A DNA stretch of 64,000 bases from Halomonas sp. M20 (GCF_020622265.1 NZ_JACNMQ010000006.1:124001-188000), one strand, 5' to 3'. Shown: positions 40,725 through 49,963, counted from the stretch's first letter. The notes: a model not told the origin generated them from the letters alone. Translations and numbers: made by a program.

Positions 40725-43700
40725 GTGGCAATTTTTGACATAGAGAAAGACGAATTACTCCCGCTGTCAGATACCCAGCTGGAAGAGTTGATTGCTCGCC
40801 TCGCCGAGGCCGAAGTAGCAGCGCATGGCCATAGCCCTGCATGGGTGAACTGGTCAGGTTCAATCAATGCTCCTGACGAAGGAATTGATATCCACGTTCA
40901 GGTTCCAGTCGATACATTAAGCACCGGATTTATTGAAAAGCCTGATACGGTTATTCAGGCTAAGAAACACCCGATGCCAAAAGGCGCGATCACGCAGGAA
41001 ATGGTCATAGACGGCGAACTGTCGGCGACTATCTCAGAGCAGGCTTCGAAGGGGGGTGGCTACATTATCGTTAGCTTGGCTGATGATTGTTCGCCTCCGA
41101 ACAAGGAGAAGCGTCTTCAGGCAATGCGAGAAGCTGTGAAGGATGATCCCAACAGCAGAAATATTCACCTAGACTTCTATGACCGCTCGAAGCTGACTCA
41201 ATGGCTACGTCAGCATCCGTCGATTATGCTGTGGACAAAAGGAAAGCTTGGTCAGGGATACTCAGGTTGGCAGCCATACGGGGCTTGGAGCAATCCACCT
41301 CAAGATGTCGAGGATACATTGATTTCGGCCCCAGGCGTGACGGTCATGCTGCCATCAGGGAAGGGCCAGAAGCTCAGTATTGAAGATGCCATTGAACCAA
41401 TGCGTGGCCTCATAAGGTCTACGCTCAAGGCCATTCGTATAACGGGTTTATCCGGCGTCGGGAAGACCAGAATTGTGCAGGCACTCTTTGATGAAACGGT
41501 CGGCAAAAATGCTCTCGATCGGACTCTAGCTGTGTACGTCGATACTGGTGCTGAGCCGGATCCTTCGGCAGCAGCGATGCTGGACAGACTTATCGCTGAG
41601 GGCCGACGTGCCGTCATGATCCTCGATAATTGTCCGTCAGAACTTCACTCTTCATTGGCCAGAAAAGTATCAGCTGCAGGCAGTGAGGTAAGCCTCATAA
41701 CCGTTGAGTATGACATCAGGGATGACAAACCTCAGACAACTGAGGTAATCCACATTGAAGCAGTTGGGCCGGAGGTGGCCGAGCAGCTTCTGATCCGTCG
41801 GTTCCCCGGGATTGGCCAGCACAACGCTCGCCGGATAGCAGAGTTCGCTGATGGGAACGCAAGGGTTTCCCTAGCAATCGCCGAGAGAGTGGAGGTAGGT
41901 GAGAGTTTGGCTCAGCTTTCTGATGCGCAGTTGTTTAACCGCTTGTTTGAGCAGCGTAATTATCCGGACGAAGATCTGCGGGAACAGGCTGAAATACTGT
42001 CTCTGGTTTATTCGTTCTCGGTCTCAAACCCTGAGGACAGTTATAGCGAGTTAGAAGTTCTAGGATCGATCTTGGGGCATTCCCATAGCCAATTGTTTCG
42101 ATCAGTCAAGAAACTATTGGACCGTCATATTGTGCAGAAGAGGGCACATTGGAGAGCCATCCTGCCCCATGCCATTGCGAACAAGCTGGCTGCCTCGGCA
42201 CTTGATGGTGTCCCGGTTGATCAACTCAGGGCGACCTTTGAAGCCTCCGGTCGTCAACGCTTACTATTGTCGTTCGCACACAGACTGGGGCTATTGCACG
42301 ATAACCCCGTGGCGAAAGAGATCGTTGAAGCTTGGCTCCAGCCAGATGGGCTGCTGGGGCGGATATTAGCGCTGGAGGGAATGCCAGTACGAATGCTGGG
42401 CTATATCGGCCCGGTCGCGCCTGAAGCACTGCTTGACAGGATTGAAGCAGAGCTTGCCGCGCCTGATTTTGGTGGTATGGGGCCGCTTCACAATCCACAG
42501 CGGACAACCATTCTCAATCTTTTGCAGTTGTTGTCATACGAATCGGGCGCCTTCGACCGCTGCATCCGGCTACTAATCCGCGTGTCAGACTACGAAGATG
42601 AGAACAACAAATACGACGCGGTTCGAGATAAGATTACGAAGTTTTTCCAGGCATACTTGTCGGGCACACATGCCTCTCTAAATCAGCGCATCGGGATTAT
42701 GAATGAATGCCTTTCTTCAGATGTGGCTGGGCGTAGGTCGCTGGGTTTTAGGATGCTCTCGACTGCCTTGGGTGGGCCGCCGTGGACAGGATTTGGGATG
42801 AATGAGTTTGGTGCTCGCCCAAGAGACTTCGGTTTCCAACCCAACCACGATGAACTTGTGGAGTGGCGCTGCGCCTTTATCAACGTTGCGGTGCGATTGG
42901 GGACCTCTGGCGATCCTGGTCTTGAAGGGCCTGCACGGTTGACCCTTGCGAACGGATTTCGAGGGATGTGGCATCACAAAGCAATGAGAGAGAAACTCGT
43001 CGATGCGGCTCGCAAGCTACATGATTATCACCCTTGGGGCGAAGGTTGGAAAGCAGTCCGGTCAACGATTTATTTCAACCATACCAAGCGCAAAGACAAG
43101 GATGATTTCGAGCCGCTGCCAGATAACCTTGCCGCATTGGAAAGGGAGTTGGAGCCCGAGGGCTTGGTTCCGGAAATATTGACATACGTGCTAAGCAAGG
43201 AGCAGGACTATTGGGCGCTAGACGTCGATTTTGATCATAAGGACAGCAACAAGTATCACGAAGTTGAAAAGCGACTTGAAACCAAGGCGCTTCGATTAGG
43301 TGAGGGCTTCGCAGCATCAGACCATGAGCTCGACGAGTTGGGTCCCAACCTTTTCTCCAACGACTGGATGCCATATTGTACTGCATTTGGAAGAGGGTTG
43401 GCGAAGGGGGCACATGACTTGCGAGTTGGTTGGCGGCAACTCTTCGATCAACTTGAACATAAGCCTGAATCCAACAAGAACTTCGCAGTCTTTGCCGGTT
43501 TTATCGAAGAGGTAGACTCTGTTGATCGGGCACTAGCACAAGGGTTACTCGACCAGTGCGCACAGCACCCTGAACTTCGACATGTACTGGTCGGCTTGCA
43601 CCCAAGGCGGGAGTTCACAGAAACCGACTTAGATCGCTGCATGTCGCTTCTGGATGATTCTGACACACGTCCGTGGATGTATGGTCCAATTTTATGGCGT

Positions 43701-44576
43701 GACGGGTATGCTAATCTGTCCAGTGACCGTGTTCTCTATCTTGCTCAGCAGCTGCTGAGTATACCGAACGGCGATGATGTGGTTTTGGATGCTCTAAGCA
43801 TGAAGCTACATGGCAAAGATTACGCTGTAGATATACTTGGTTCCGACCTTCGACTGGTCGGTCTAAGAGCAGCGATCCAGAGACTCCAAAAAGATGACAG
43901 GGATACTGGCGGATCCATAGATTATAACATGGAGCGCGTCATCAGTGTCGCGTTGCGCTTTGACGACAACGATGCCGAAAAGCTGAAGTGGCTGGAAACT
44001 ATCTTTACTGTTATTGATGAGCGGTATGGCTTCATTCATGCGTTCGAAAGTGCTATCGAGACGACTATCGCTTTGATGCCAGAGGCGTTTCTCAATCGCG
44101 TTTTTAAAGGCACTGAAAAAGAACAACATCGACGGCTGTTCTTTATTCACCATGGTAGCTTGCGTCGCTCTCCTCTCGCCAAAATCGATATGGACGTTTT
44201 GATTGGGTGGTGTCGTTCCAGAAACGATACTAGCGTGTGGGCACCTGTCGCGGCGGGTATCAGTCTTTGGTCAAAGGATGGGGATCAGGGGGCAGTTAAG
44301 ATATCGGAGTCAGCGATCAGGTTACTGGAAGCTTCTCCTGAGCCAGAAGCCGTTCTGGAGGCATTCGCCGAGCGCGTCACACCTTCATCATGCTCTGGTA
44401 GTCGATCTAACGTGATGCAACCTAGAGCGGATGCCATTAGTGTGTTCGTTGAGCATGAGAGCGAGGAGATCGCTGTGGCTGCTAAATCGGTGTCTGAAAA
44501 ACTGGTTGAGTGGATCGATCATGAGAGAGTGCGTGAACAGCGGGAGGACGAGGAGCGCGAACAGCGGTTTGAATGA
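40725..44576 (+). CDS. STAND NTPase with N-terminal nuclease-like domain (candidate anti-phage protein)
   Basis: A 1283-residue protein with three regions. (1) Residues 15-170: a PD-(D/E)XK/Mrr-like core, with Asp55 in DEGIDIHV and Gln78-x-Lys80 in VIQAKK, the D...QxK pattern of Mrr-type nucleases. (2) About 230-500: a STAND/NACHT-like NTPase with P-loop GLSGVGKT (241-248), Walker B VMILDN (297-302) and a winged-helix part. (3) About 500-1240: a long helical region, probably repeats for target sensing, ending in a charged coiled coil. This order (nuclease, NTPase, sensor) is that of Avs-type antiviral STANDs. Intact; GTG start with GAGGTGAG. Lower GC than the core genes. An IS630 copy begins 12 bases after its stop. 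Confidence 0.8.
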   Translation: MAIFDIEKDELLPLSDTQLEELIARLAEAEVAAHGHSPAWVNWSGSINAPDEGIDIHVQVPVDTLSTGFIEKPDTVIQAKKHPMPKGAITQEMVIDGELSATISEQASKGGGYIIVSLADDCSPPNKEKRLQAMREAVKDDPNSRNIHLDFYDRSKLTQWLRQHPSIMLWTKGKLGQGYSGWQPYGAWSNPPQDVEDTLISAPGVTVMLPSGKGQKLSIEDAIEPMRGLIRSTLKAIRITGLSGVGKTRIVQALFDETVGKNALDRTLAVYVDTGAEPDPSAAAMLDRLIAEGRRAVMILDNCPSELHSSLARKVSAAGSEVSLITVEYDIRDDKPQTTEVIHIEAVGPEVAEQLLIRRFPGIGQHNARRIAEFADGNARVSLAIAERVEVGESLAQLSDAQLFNRLFEQRNYPDEDLREQAEILSLVYSFSVSNPEDSYSELEVLGSILGHSHSQLFRSVKKLLDRHIVQKRAHWRAILPHAIANKLAASALDGVPVDQLRATFEASGRQRLLLSFAHRLGLLHDNPVAKEIVEAWLQPDGLLGRILALEGMPVRMLGYIGPVAPEALLDRIEAELAAPDFGGMGPLHNPQRTTILNLLQLLSYESGAFDRCIRLLIRVSDYEDENNKYDAVRDKITKFFQAYLSGTHASLNQRIGIMNECLSSDVAGRRSLGFRMLSTALGGPPWTGFGMNEFGARPRDFGFQPNHDELVEWRCAFINVAVRLGTSGDPGLEGPARLTLANGFRGMWHHKAMREKLVDAARKLHDYHPWGEGWKAVRSTIYFNHTKRKDKDDFEPLPDNLAALERELEPEGLVPEILTYVLSKEQDYWALDVDFDHKDSNKYHEVEKRLETKALRLGEGFAASDHELDELGPNLFSNDWMPYCTAFGRGLAKGAHDLRVGWRQLFDQLEHKPESNKNFAVFAGFIEEVDSVDRALAQGLLDQCAQHPELRHVLVGLHPRREFTETDLDRCMSLLDDSDTRPWMYGPILWRDGYANLSSDRVLYLAQQLLSIPNGDDVVLDALSMKLHGKDYAVDILGSDLRLVGLRAAIQRLQKDDRDTGGSIDYNMERVISVALRFDDNDAEKLKWLETIFTVIDERYGFIHAFESAIETTIALMPEAFLNRVFKGTEKEQHRRLFFIHHGSLRRSPLAKIDMDVLIGWCRSRNDTSVWAPVAAGISLWSKDGDQGAVKISESAIRLLEASPEPEAVLEAFAERVTPSSCSGSRSNVMQPRADAISVFVEHESEEIAVAAKSVSEKLVEWIDHERVREQREDEEREQRFE

Positions 44577-44587
44577 AAGTAACGCTA

Positions 44588-45676
44588 CTGACGATACAGG
44601 AACTTCGTAATGAAGCATCTGTCGACCGAGAACATGCTCTGACAGGTCATCGTCATGCTACAAGACTTTGCTCAAGCCTATCGTCGTTCGCTTGCCGTCA
44701 AATGGGTCAAGGACGGCATGAGTCAGCAGGAAGTCGCCCAGCGCCTGGAGGTCACTCAAGGAGCTATCAGTCAATGGATCGCCCGGGACCGAGAAGGCGG
44801 TGAAGACGCGCTCAAGGCACAGCCGCGATCCGGTCGGCCGCCACGTCTTCCTCCCGACAAGATGGCCAAGGTGTTGGTAGCGCTCGAAGCCTTGGGACCA
44901 GAAGGTTTCGGCTATGACGATCAGCGCTGGACAACGCAGCGCATTGCCGATGCCATCGCGCGGCTGACCGACGTTCACTACAGCACCTCGTCGATCAGCG
45001 ACCTGTTCAGGCAATGGGGCTGGTCCTGGCAAGTGCCCAAGCGCCAGGATAGTCGGCGTGACGAGGCCACCATCGACCACTGGCGAGAACAGCTCTGGCC
45101 AGAATTAAAAAAAAGAAGCCGAGGCGCAGAATGAAACGCTGATCTTCGTCGATGAGTCGAGCTTCCATCTCTGCACGCATCATCTGAAGACCTTTGCGCC
45201 TATAGGGCAAACGCCGGTCGTCAAAGGCAAGCGAGGGCAGTCGCCGCGCCACCTGGTCATCGGTGCCGTCTCGAGCGAAGGACGTAGCTATTTTCACTGG
45301 ACCTCGGACACGGTCACCGGCGCAAGCATCGTCGCTTTTCTGAAGACGCTACTGCGTTATTGGCCAGGCAAGCTTCGTATCATCTGGGACAACGCCCCGG
45401 TCCATCGCTGTCAGGCTGTGCGCGATCTGCTGCGCCATCCGGAGGTACAAGGCCGGTTGCGCCTGGAAGCGCTTCCTCCGTATGCGCCCGAGTTGAATCC
45501 GGCCGAGGCGGTATGGAGTTGGTTGAAGCGACGCTGTGCCAATCGGGCGTTTTCGACGGCTCTGGCTTTGGGTGAGTGGCTACGTTATGCCACCCAATGG
45601 CTGAAGCGTCGCCGTGAGCAGGTCAAGCAACTCTTGCGTGCCTCGCCTATTCATTAGCTTTTTTATGGAAGGTCAG
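44588..45676 (+). mobile_element. IS630-family insertion sequence
   Basis: An element of about 1089 bp. The ends CTGAC...GTCAG are the start of imperfect inverted repeats (CTGACGATAC against CTGACCTTCC) and are flanked on both sides by TA (44586-44587 and 45677-45678), the IS630 target duplication. It contains one transposase gene in two frames. The insertion lies just after the STAND stop codon and does not disrupt it. Confidence 0.8.
44655..45657 (+). CDS. IS630 transposase, two frames joined at an A8 tract
   Basis: The first frame (44655-45134) has the N-terminal HTH domain (GMSQQEVAQRLEVTQGAIS) and linker. The second (about 45115-45657) has the DDE domain: Asp in IFVDESSFHL, Asp in IIWDNAPVH and Glu in PELNPAEAVWSWLK. 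The join is at eight A's (45107-45114): loss of one A gives LKKEAEAQNETLIFVDES in one frame. Transcriptional slippage on A8 could produce the full enzyme of about 333 residues, as proposed for several IS630 elements; a plain frameshift mutation is the alternative. Confidence 0.8.
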
Positions 45677-45685
45677 TAGCTCTGC

Positions 45686-45877
45686 TTATGCGGCTTTGGC
45701 AATGAGCTCCCGTGCCCGTGGCGCATTAGGCCGTGCAACGGGCCGGTGGCTTCGGGCGTTGCTTGCGGCAGGGCCCGGAAAGTAGAGTCGGTCACGACAC
45801 AGCCGCTTGTACTGATCAAGATCCTGGCCGTGATCGATCAATAGGATACACCGCCCTTCTAATTTCCTGGCATACAT
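45686..45877 (-). pseudogene. Transposase C-terminal remnant (family uncertain)
   Basis: A 63-residue frame reads MYARKLEGRCILLIDHGQ and RLCRDRLYFPGP, resembling the end of an IS transposase, with a stop at 45686. There is no catalytic part and the upstream frame is broken. Adjacent bases to about 46290 on the same strand (for example VEAHSLPVPESSFYRHW) may belong to another decayed element. Confidence 0.35.
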
Positions 45878-46046
45878 CGGAAGCCTTCATTGCTCCCGGG
45901 CCAGGGCCTGGCGGTTAAGCCGTGGGCCGGACAGGTCTTTCCTCCAAGCGTCATGAAAGCCATAGCTAGGTTCGAGATAAGGGGTAAATTTCTGACCCCA
46001 TGCCGAAAAGCCAAGAAATTCAAGCTTCTTGCCAAGGAGCGCGGTC

Positions 46047-46157
46047 ATGGATAAATATTTGGAAATGCTTGTCGTTGCATCGCCCGTTATTGTCGTGTCT
46101 GCCATGCTGCTGGTGGCTGCTCTCTGGCTGCGCCGCAAACGTAAGCATAAACCGTAG
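46047..46157 (+). CDS. Small single-helix membrane protein (36 aa)
   Basis: A short frame with CCAAGGAGCG upstream of ATG. It encodes MDKYLEMLVV, then one helix of about 20 hydrophobic residues and a very basic tail (LRRKRKHKP). It has the look of a membrane peptide such as a small toxin or stress protein. It lies in IS-rich DNA with no partner gene seen. Not recognised; could be chance. Confidence 0.4.
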   Translation: MDKYLEMLVVASPVIVVSAMLLVAALWLRRKRKHKP

Positions 46158-46303
46158 TGCTTTCTTGAGTCTGGGATCTAAGTGGTCGATTCCCCTCGGC
46201 TCAAACGGTTCGCTTTGCCGCCAGTGACGGTAAAAAGAGCTCTCGGGAACCGGTAAACTATGCGCTTCGACGAAGCGAGGATGGCCTGACAACCAAAACC
46301 CAT

Positions 46304-47245
46304 CTAGGTGTGCGGTCCCGAAGAGTAATGGTTCGGGTCGTAATGAAATCTCTCGGGTTCTTTATGCCACTGCTCAAGGATAAATCCTATCGGTGTCTTG
46401 CCCTTGAGCGCCCTGAGTGGCCGGGCACTGTTATAGGCCCATAGGTAATCATCCAGGTGGGACTGGAGCTGATCCAGCGAGGTGTAATGGAACGTCCGAG
46501 TCGTTGCCTTCTTGATGGCGCGGTTCATTCGTTCCACTTGCCCGTTGGTCCAGGGATGGAAGGGCTTCGTCAGGCGATGCTCGATGCCGTGGCGGTAACA
46601 GACAACATCGAAGATATGCGGCTTGTAGGTCTCTGTTCCGGCCTTCTTCGCGAACTGTACCCCGTTGTCCGTCAACACCGTATGGGCGCGGTAAGGCAGG
46701 GCCTGCAGCGTGTCTTCGAGGAAATCAGCGGCGACTTGCCTCGTCATCTTCCGGTATAGCTGGGCATGAACGAACTTGGAGGTGCGATCCACGGCGACGA
46801 ACAGGTAGGCCTTGCCCTCTCCGGTACGGATTTCACTGATATCGATGTGCAGGTAGCCCATCGGGTAACGCTTGAAACGCTTCTTCTCACGATTCTGGTT
46901 GCCAGCCTTGGGTAGCTGACTGATGCCGTGCCGCTGATAAAGGCGGGATTGGGTAAGCGAAGGGATCTCTCGCTGAAGCGCATGAAGTCAGTCATCGAGA
47001 GGCAGCAGGGTCTTTTACCGGAAGGTAACAGCTGCGGCTTCCTCCAGAGGCGTCAGCGACGTGGAACGAGCCGCCTTGGGCCCCATGCGAGTATCCTCGA
47101 CGCTATCCCGACTGCGCCACTTGCGCACAGTTTTTGGATTGATGCCGTAGCGACGGCTCAACGTCGCGACCGAATCCGTCGATCGCTGTATTTCTGCTCG
47201 GATGGCGTGCGTGGTCATGGCGCGTTGATGAAGAATCTGAGCCAT
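46304..47245 (-). pseudogene. IS481 transposase with two in-frame stops
   Basis: A single frame of 314 codons: N-terminal HTH (VATLSRRYGINPKTVRKWRSR), a linker, and an integrase-like DDE core (DISEIRTGEGKAYLFVAVDRTS; VLTDNGVQF; NGQVERMNRAIKKA). Two stops interrupt it at about 47015 (TAA after TFR) and about 46990 (TGA after LDD), with no frame change between. The final stop codon lies outside the terminal repeat in the flanking TAG, as in elements that borrow their stop from a CTAG target. Inactive unless supplied in trans. Confidence 0.85.
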
Positions 47246-47302
47246 GGGTCATCCTCCGATAGTGGCTCGTAAGATAGACCATTACTCTTCGGGACCGCAC
47301 AC
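46308..47302 (-). mobile_element. IS481-family insertion sequence with perfect 24-bp ends
   Basis: About 995 bp, bounded by GTGTGCGGTCCCGAAGAG... at 46308-46331 and its perfect reverse complement at 47279-47302. It contains one transposase gene read leftwards. Left flank ends in CTAG and right flank begins GTAG, compatible with a short CTAG-type target duplication that has mutated. The ends are intact but the transposase is not. Confidence 0.85.
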
Positions 47303-47364
47303 GTAGTGGAGTCCTACCGCTGCCTTGGGGCAACGGCGCTGCCAATAACGCAGTACTGGCATTG

Positions 47365-47952
47365 TCATAGTGAAGGCAACTTGCTGAGGGCCTTCTCTAC
47401 CGCTCGGTGGTGCCCCAACAGACGAAAGCTGCGGTCCTTGACTTCGCGGTATTCTCTTTTCACGTGATCCAGAAGGTGTGGCATTTCATCAACGAGTTGC
47501 TTGTAGCGCTCTGTCTCTCCCGTCGACGTCAGAAAATCTAGACGGATTCTTTCCAAGATTTCGTTCAAGCGCTGATATGCATCCACCTCAGCCGTGGATG
47601 GCATAGAGGACTGAGCATGTTCCGGCGGCGCTTGCGCCGCTTGCTGTCCGGGCTTCAGGCTAGTCTTGAACCCGTTGTCAATGAGCTTCAGTTGCAAATG
47701 CTCCGGCATGGGAAGTCGATGATAGACCTGTCCCCGCTTGCGGCTCTCATTAGCTTTCACTAACCAACCCGACTTCAGCATACGGCGAATCTGCTCATAC
47801 ACATACCGGCGAACATCACTGAGCGGATAGGAGACGCCCTCAAGTCGTAAGGCATAAGCGTCCCGCATTTCACGAGTAGTGAACTGAGCAAATCTTTCTT
47901 CCTGTAATAGCTCATATATCCACTTATCGAGAGTGAACGAGGTAGGTTTCAT
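47365..47952 (-). CDS. Winged-helix-like protein of unknown function
   Basis: A 195-residue protein. The N-terminal 85 residues look like a winged helix (FTLDKWIYELLQEERFAQ; YPLSDVRRYVYEQIRRMLKSGWLV), the middle is Pro/Gln-rich and the end a coiled coil (about 140-195). The start at 47952 is chosen because the domain begins there; the frame is open to 48036. It is divergent from the Xre-type regulator at 48054, 101 bases apart. Not recognised; possibly a DNA-binding partner of a lost mobile or defence system. Confidence 0.55.
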   Translation of the reverse strand: MKPTSFTLDKWIYELLQEERFAQFTTREMRDAYALRLEGVSYPLSDVRRYVYEQIRRMLKSGWLVKANESRKRGQVYHRLPMPEHLQLKLIDNGFKTSLKPGQQAAQAPPEHAQSSMPSTAEVDAYQRLNEILERIRLDFLTSTGETERYKQLVDEMPHLLDHVKREYREVKDRSFRLLGHHRAVEKALSKLPSL

Positions 47953-48053
47953 AGGAAGTCCGAGGAGAAAAGAGAAATTCCGCGGATTATAATCCGTGGT
48001 TCGCGTATGCGTAAACACACGATAGTGCTGTCTCAAGTGGAATCGAGGCAGCT

Positions 48054-48284
48054 ATGGAACAGTTGGCGAAAGCGCTAGGGAAACGGATTCGGGCCCTGAG
48101 AAAGGCCTATGGGCTGTCTCAGGATGCTCTGGCTCTGGCCAGCCATATCGACCGCAGCTATATGGGCCGCATTGAGCGCGGTGAGGTCAATATCACGGTC
48201 GACAAGCTGTACCGCATCGCCCGCGTGCTAGGGTGCGACCCTGCTTCTCTCCTGCCTCCGGCAACGAAGATCCAAGTCAACTAG
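48054..48284 (+). CDS. Xre/Cro-type HTH regulator
   Basis: A 76-residue protein consisting of a single HTH_3 domain (LGKRIRALRKAYGLSQDALALASHIDRSYMGRIERGEVNITVDKLYRIARVL). Such small proteins act as controllers of restriction-modification systems, prophages or toxin-antitoxin pairs. Length and sequence resemble C-proteins. It is divergent from the wHTH gene, whose promoter it may control. No restriction or methylase gene is nearby. Confidence 0.85.
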   Translation: MEQLAKALGKRIRALRKAYGLSQDALALASHIDRSYMGRIERGEVNITVDKLYRIARVLGCDPASLLPPATKIQVN

Positions 48285-48423
48285 CGGGACGAGCTACTTA
48301 CCATCAAGAACTCCTGTCTGTAGCTTCTGAACAGCACCGGGATTCCCGAGAGGCTCCAAACTGAATCGTCCCGAGTTTCGTAGTCACCTCCAGATCTTAT
48401 ACTGAAGGCACCCAGGAGGTCCT

Positions 48424-48594
48424 ATGAGCCGTCAACGGAACACCGAAAAATTTAAGGTCGAAGCTATCAAGCAAATGACAGAACGTGGCCGCCCCGTCGC
48501 TGATGTTCTCGATGCTGAGGCTGTGCGACATCGCTCGCTGCGAGGCGCCGGCGCTATCTGGCTCGCGGCCCGTGGATCTGCTCGGCACTTCTAG
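48424..48594 (+). pseudogene. IS3-family orfA fragment
   Basis: The frame reads MSRQRNTEKFKVEAIKQ and TERGRPVADVLD, the start of an IS3 OrfA HTH protein, then runs into unrelated sequence and stops after 57 codons. AGGAGGTCCT precedes the ATG. The bases 48363-48422 upstream resemble 38504-38563, another left-end copy. No orfB remains. Confidence 0.65.
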
Positions 48595-48686
48595 AGGGTG
48601 GCAGTCGATACGCGAGGTATTGGAAAAAATCGAATGCGGCGAATTCTCATGACGTTCAATAGCACATAACTTAGGAGTATCTGATA

Positions 48687-49037
48687 GTTGTCTTCTCCGA
48701 TCATGACATCCAGATCCTAGTTGATGATCTCAATGATCATGCCTCTTAGTTGCAAGAGAGCGGCTTACGGCTAGAAGCTGTGGATCCTAATGCTTCTCGT
48801 GCCATGCTCGCTATTGCGCATGAACTCTGGGCAATGCAAAAGACGTTGGGTGATGGTCGACTCACGCTGCGTCAAGCACCACGCGAAGAAGGTGAGCCGA
48901 ACGTCAAAGTGCCCCATACATCAACAGGAACGCCTTATGTTCGGATTCGAGACATCCCGGAATTGTTTCAGGATGACTTCATGCGCTATCTACGTGGCGC
49001 AGCCATGCCTGTAGTTGTGGTGAGACGGAGCCAGTAG
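48687..49037 (+). pseudogene. Hypothetical gene remnant
   Basis: One frame reads DIQILVDDLNDHAS, an in-frame TAG at 48747, then LQESGLRLEAVDPNASRAMLAIAHELWAMQKTL to a stop at 49035-49037. A following stretch (FTIADLTAAAEVLRDFHAATYYLNTQQE, ending at 49159) may belong to the same or a neighbouring gene. Family not recognised. The stop and small size suggest decay. Confidence 0.35.
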
Positions 49038-49156
49038 CTTTCGAAGTTGATTGGCTGGACTGATTTCACGATCGCCGACCTGACCGCAGCCGCGGAAGTG
49101 CTCCGTGATTTTCATGCAGCCACCTACTATCTCAACACACAGCAAGAAGACCTTAC

Positions 49157-49350
49157 TTGATCATCGGCTATGCCCGCGTCAGCACACAGTACCAGAACCC
49201 CGAGCTGCAGTGTGATGTGATGCCCTCGATGAGGCTGGCTGTGAGCAGGTCTTCGAGGAGCGTGTCACCGGCACCAAGCTAGAGCGCCCCGAGCTGCAGG
49301 CCTGCCTGCGCGCCCTGCGTGACGGCGACACCCTAGTGGTGAGGGCTACG
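49157..49350 (+). pseudogene. Serine resolvase/invertase N-terminal fragment
   Basis: TTG start, then IIGYARVSTQYQNPELQCD with the catalytic Ser of the resolvase family, a frameshift near 49217, then CEQVFEERVTGTKLERPELQACLRALRDGDTLVV in the next frame. It ends abruptly against IS66-like sequence at about 49350-49370. Matches Tn3-type resolvases or Pin-type invertases; only the N-terminal catalytic half is left. Confidence 0.75.
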
Positions 49351-49369
49351 TCGGCGACGAAGCGCCGCG

Positions 49370-49541
49370 GCCATTGACGCGACGGTAGCGGCACACCTTG
49401 CACTGCGAGACGCTGCTCCCAGGCCAGCAGTGACGCCACCAGTCGCTGCTCTGCGGCATACTCGCTCAGCGCCAATTGCCGGGACGAGGCATGTAACATA
49501 TGGCTCAGCCAGTAGGCCTGCGTCGAGGTCAGTTCGTTCAT
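49370..49541 (-). pseudogene. IS66-like TnpA fragment
   Basis: The frame from 49541 reads MNELTSTQAYWLSHMLHASSRQLALSEYAAEQ..., the start of an IS66 accessory protein TnpA-like HTH. After about 57 residues it runs into the resolvase fragment. It is the last mobile-element trace before the core chromosome. Confidence 0.5.
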
Positions 49542-49553
49542 GGCGTCCTCCAA

Positions 49554-49963
49554 TGATCAGAGGTCACCAGTGTGGCCGACGCTAGTCAGTTCGAGAAGGT
49601 AGGGTTGCTGGAGCACTTATGCAAATTAGGAAACATCGGTTGCGGAAAGCATCTGAAAGATGAACATGGATACTATTTTATCTTAATCATCGACAGATAC
49701 AGACGTAGATTAAAAGGTATAGACATAGGGGGGTGATAAAAAATGACCTTGTTTACACCTCTAGCCATGGTTAATCACCTTTCCTTCTACAATCAATTAA
49801 TTGGAAACCCAAGACGACCATCGCTTCCGTTCGAGATCAGGATGATCGAGTCGATGGCCGTCAGGCAACCTAGAACGTGATGGGACGATAGTTTTGATGA
49901 TTGCCGAATGATACACAAATGCCACGAGCGCCGCGCGTTACGAGACGAAGAGATGATTTAACG
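49554..49963. other. Island/core junction, no gene found
   Basis: 410 bases, AT-rich from 49660 to 49800, with no supported gene. In related gammaproteobacteria an ssb gene commonly stands beyond the MFS gene here; it is absent. No tRNA or attachment-site repeat was recognised. Confidence 0.5.

Noticed and set aside
49179-49370. C-terminal half of the minus-strand frame ending at 49179
   Set aside because: Only the first 57 or so residues look like IS66 TnpA; the rest is antisense to the resolvase fragment.
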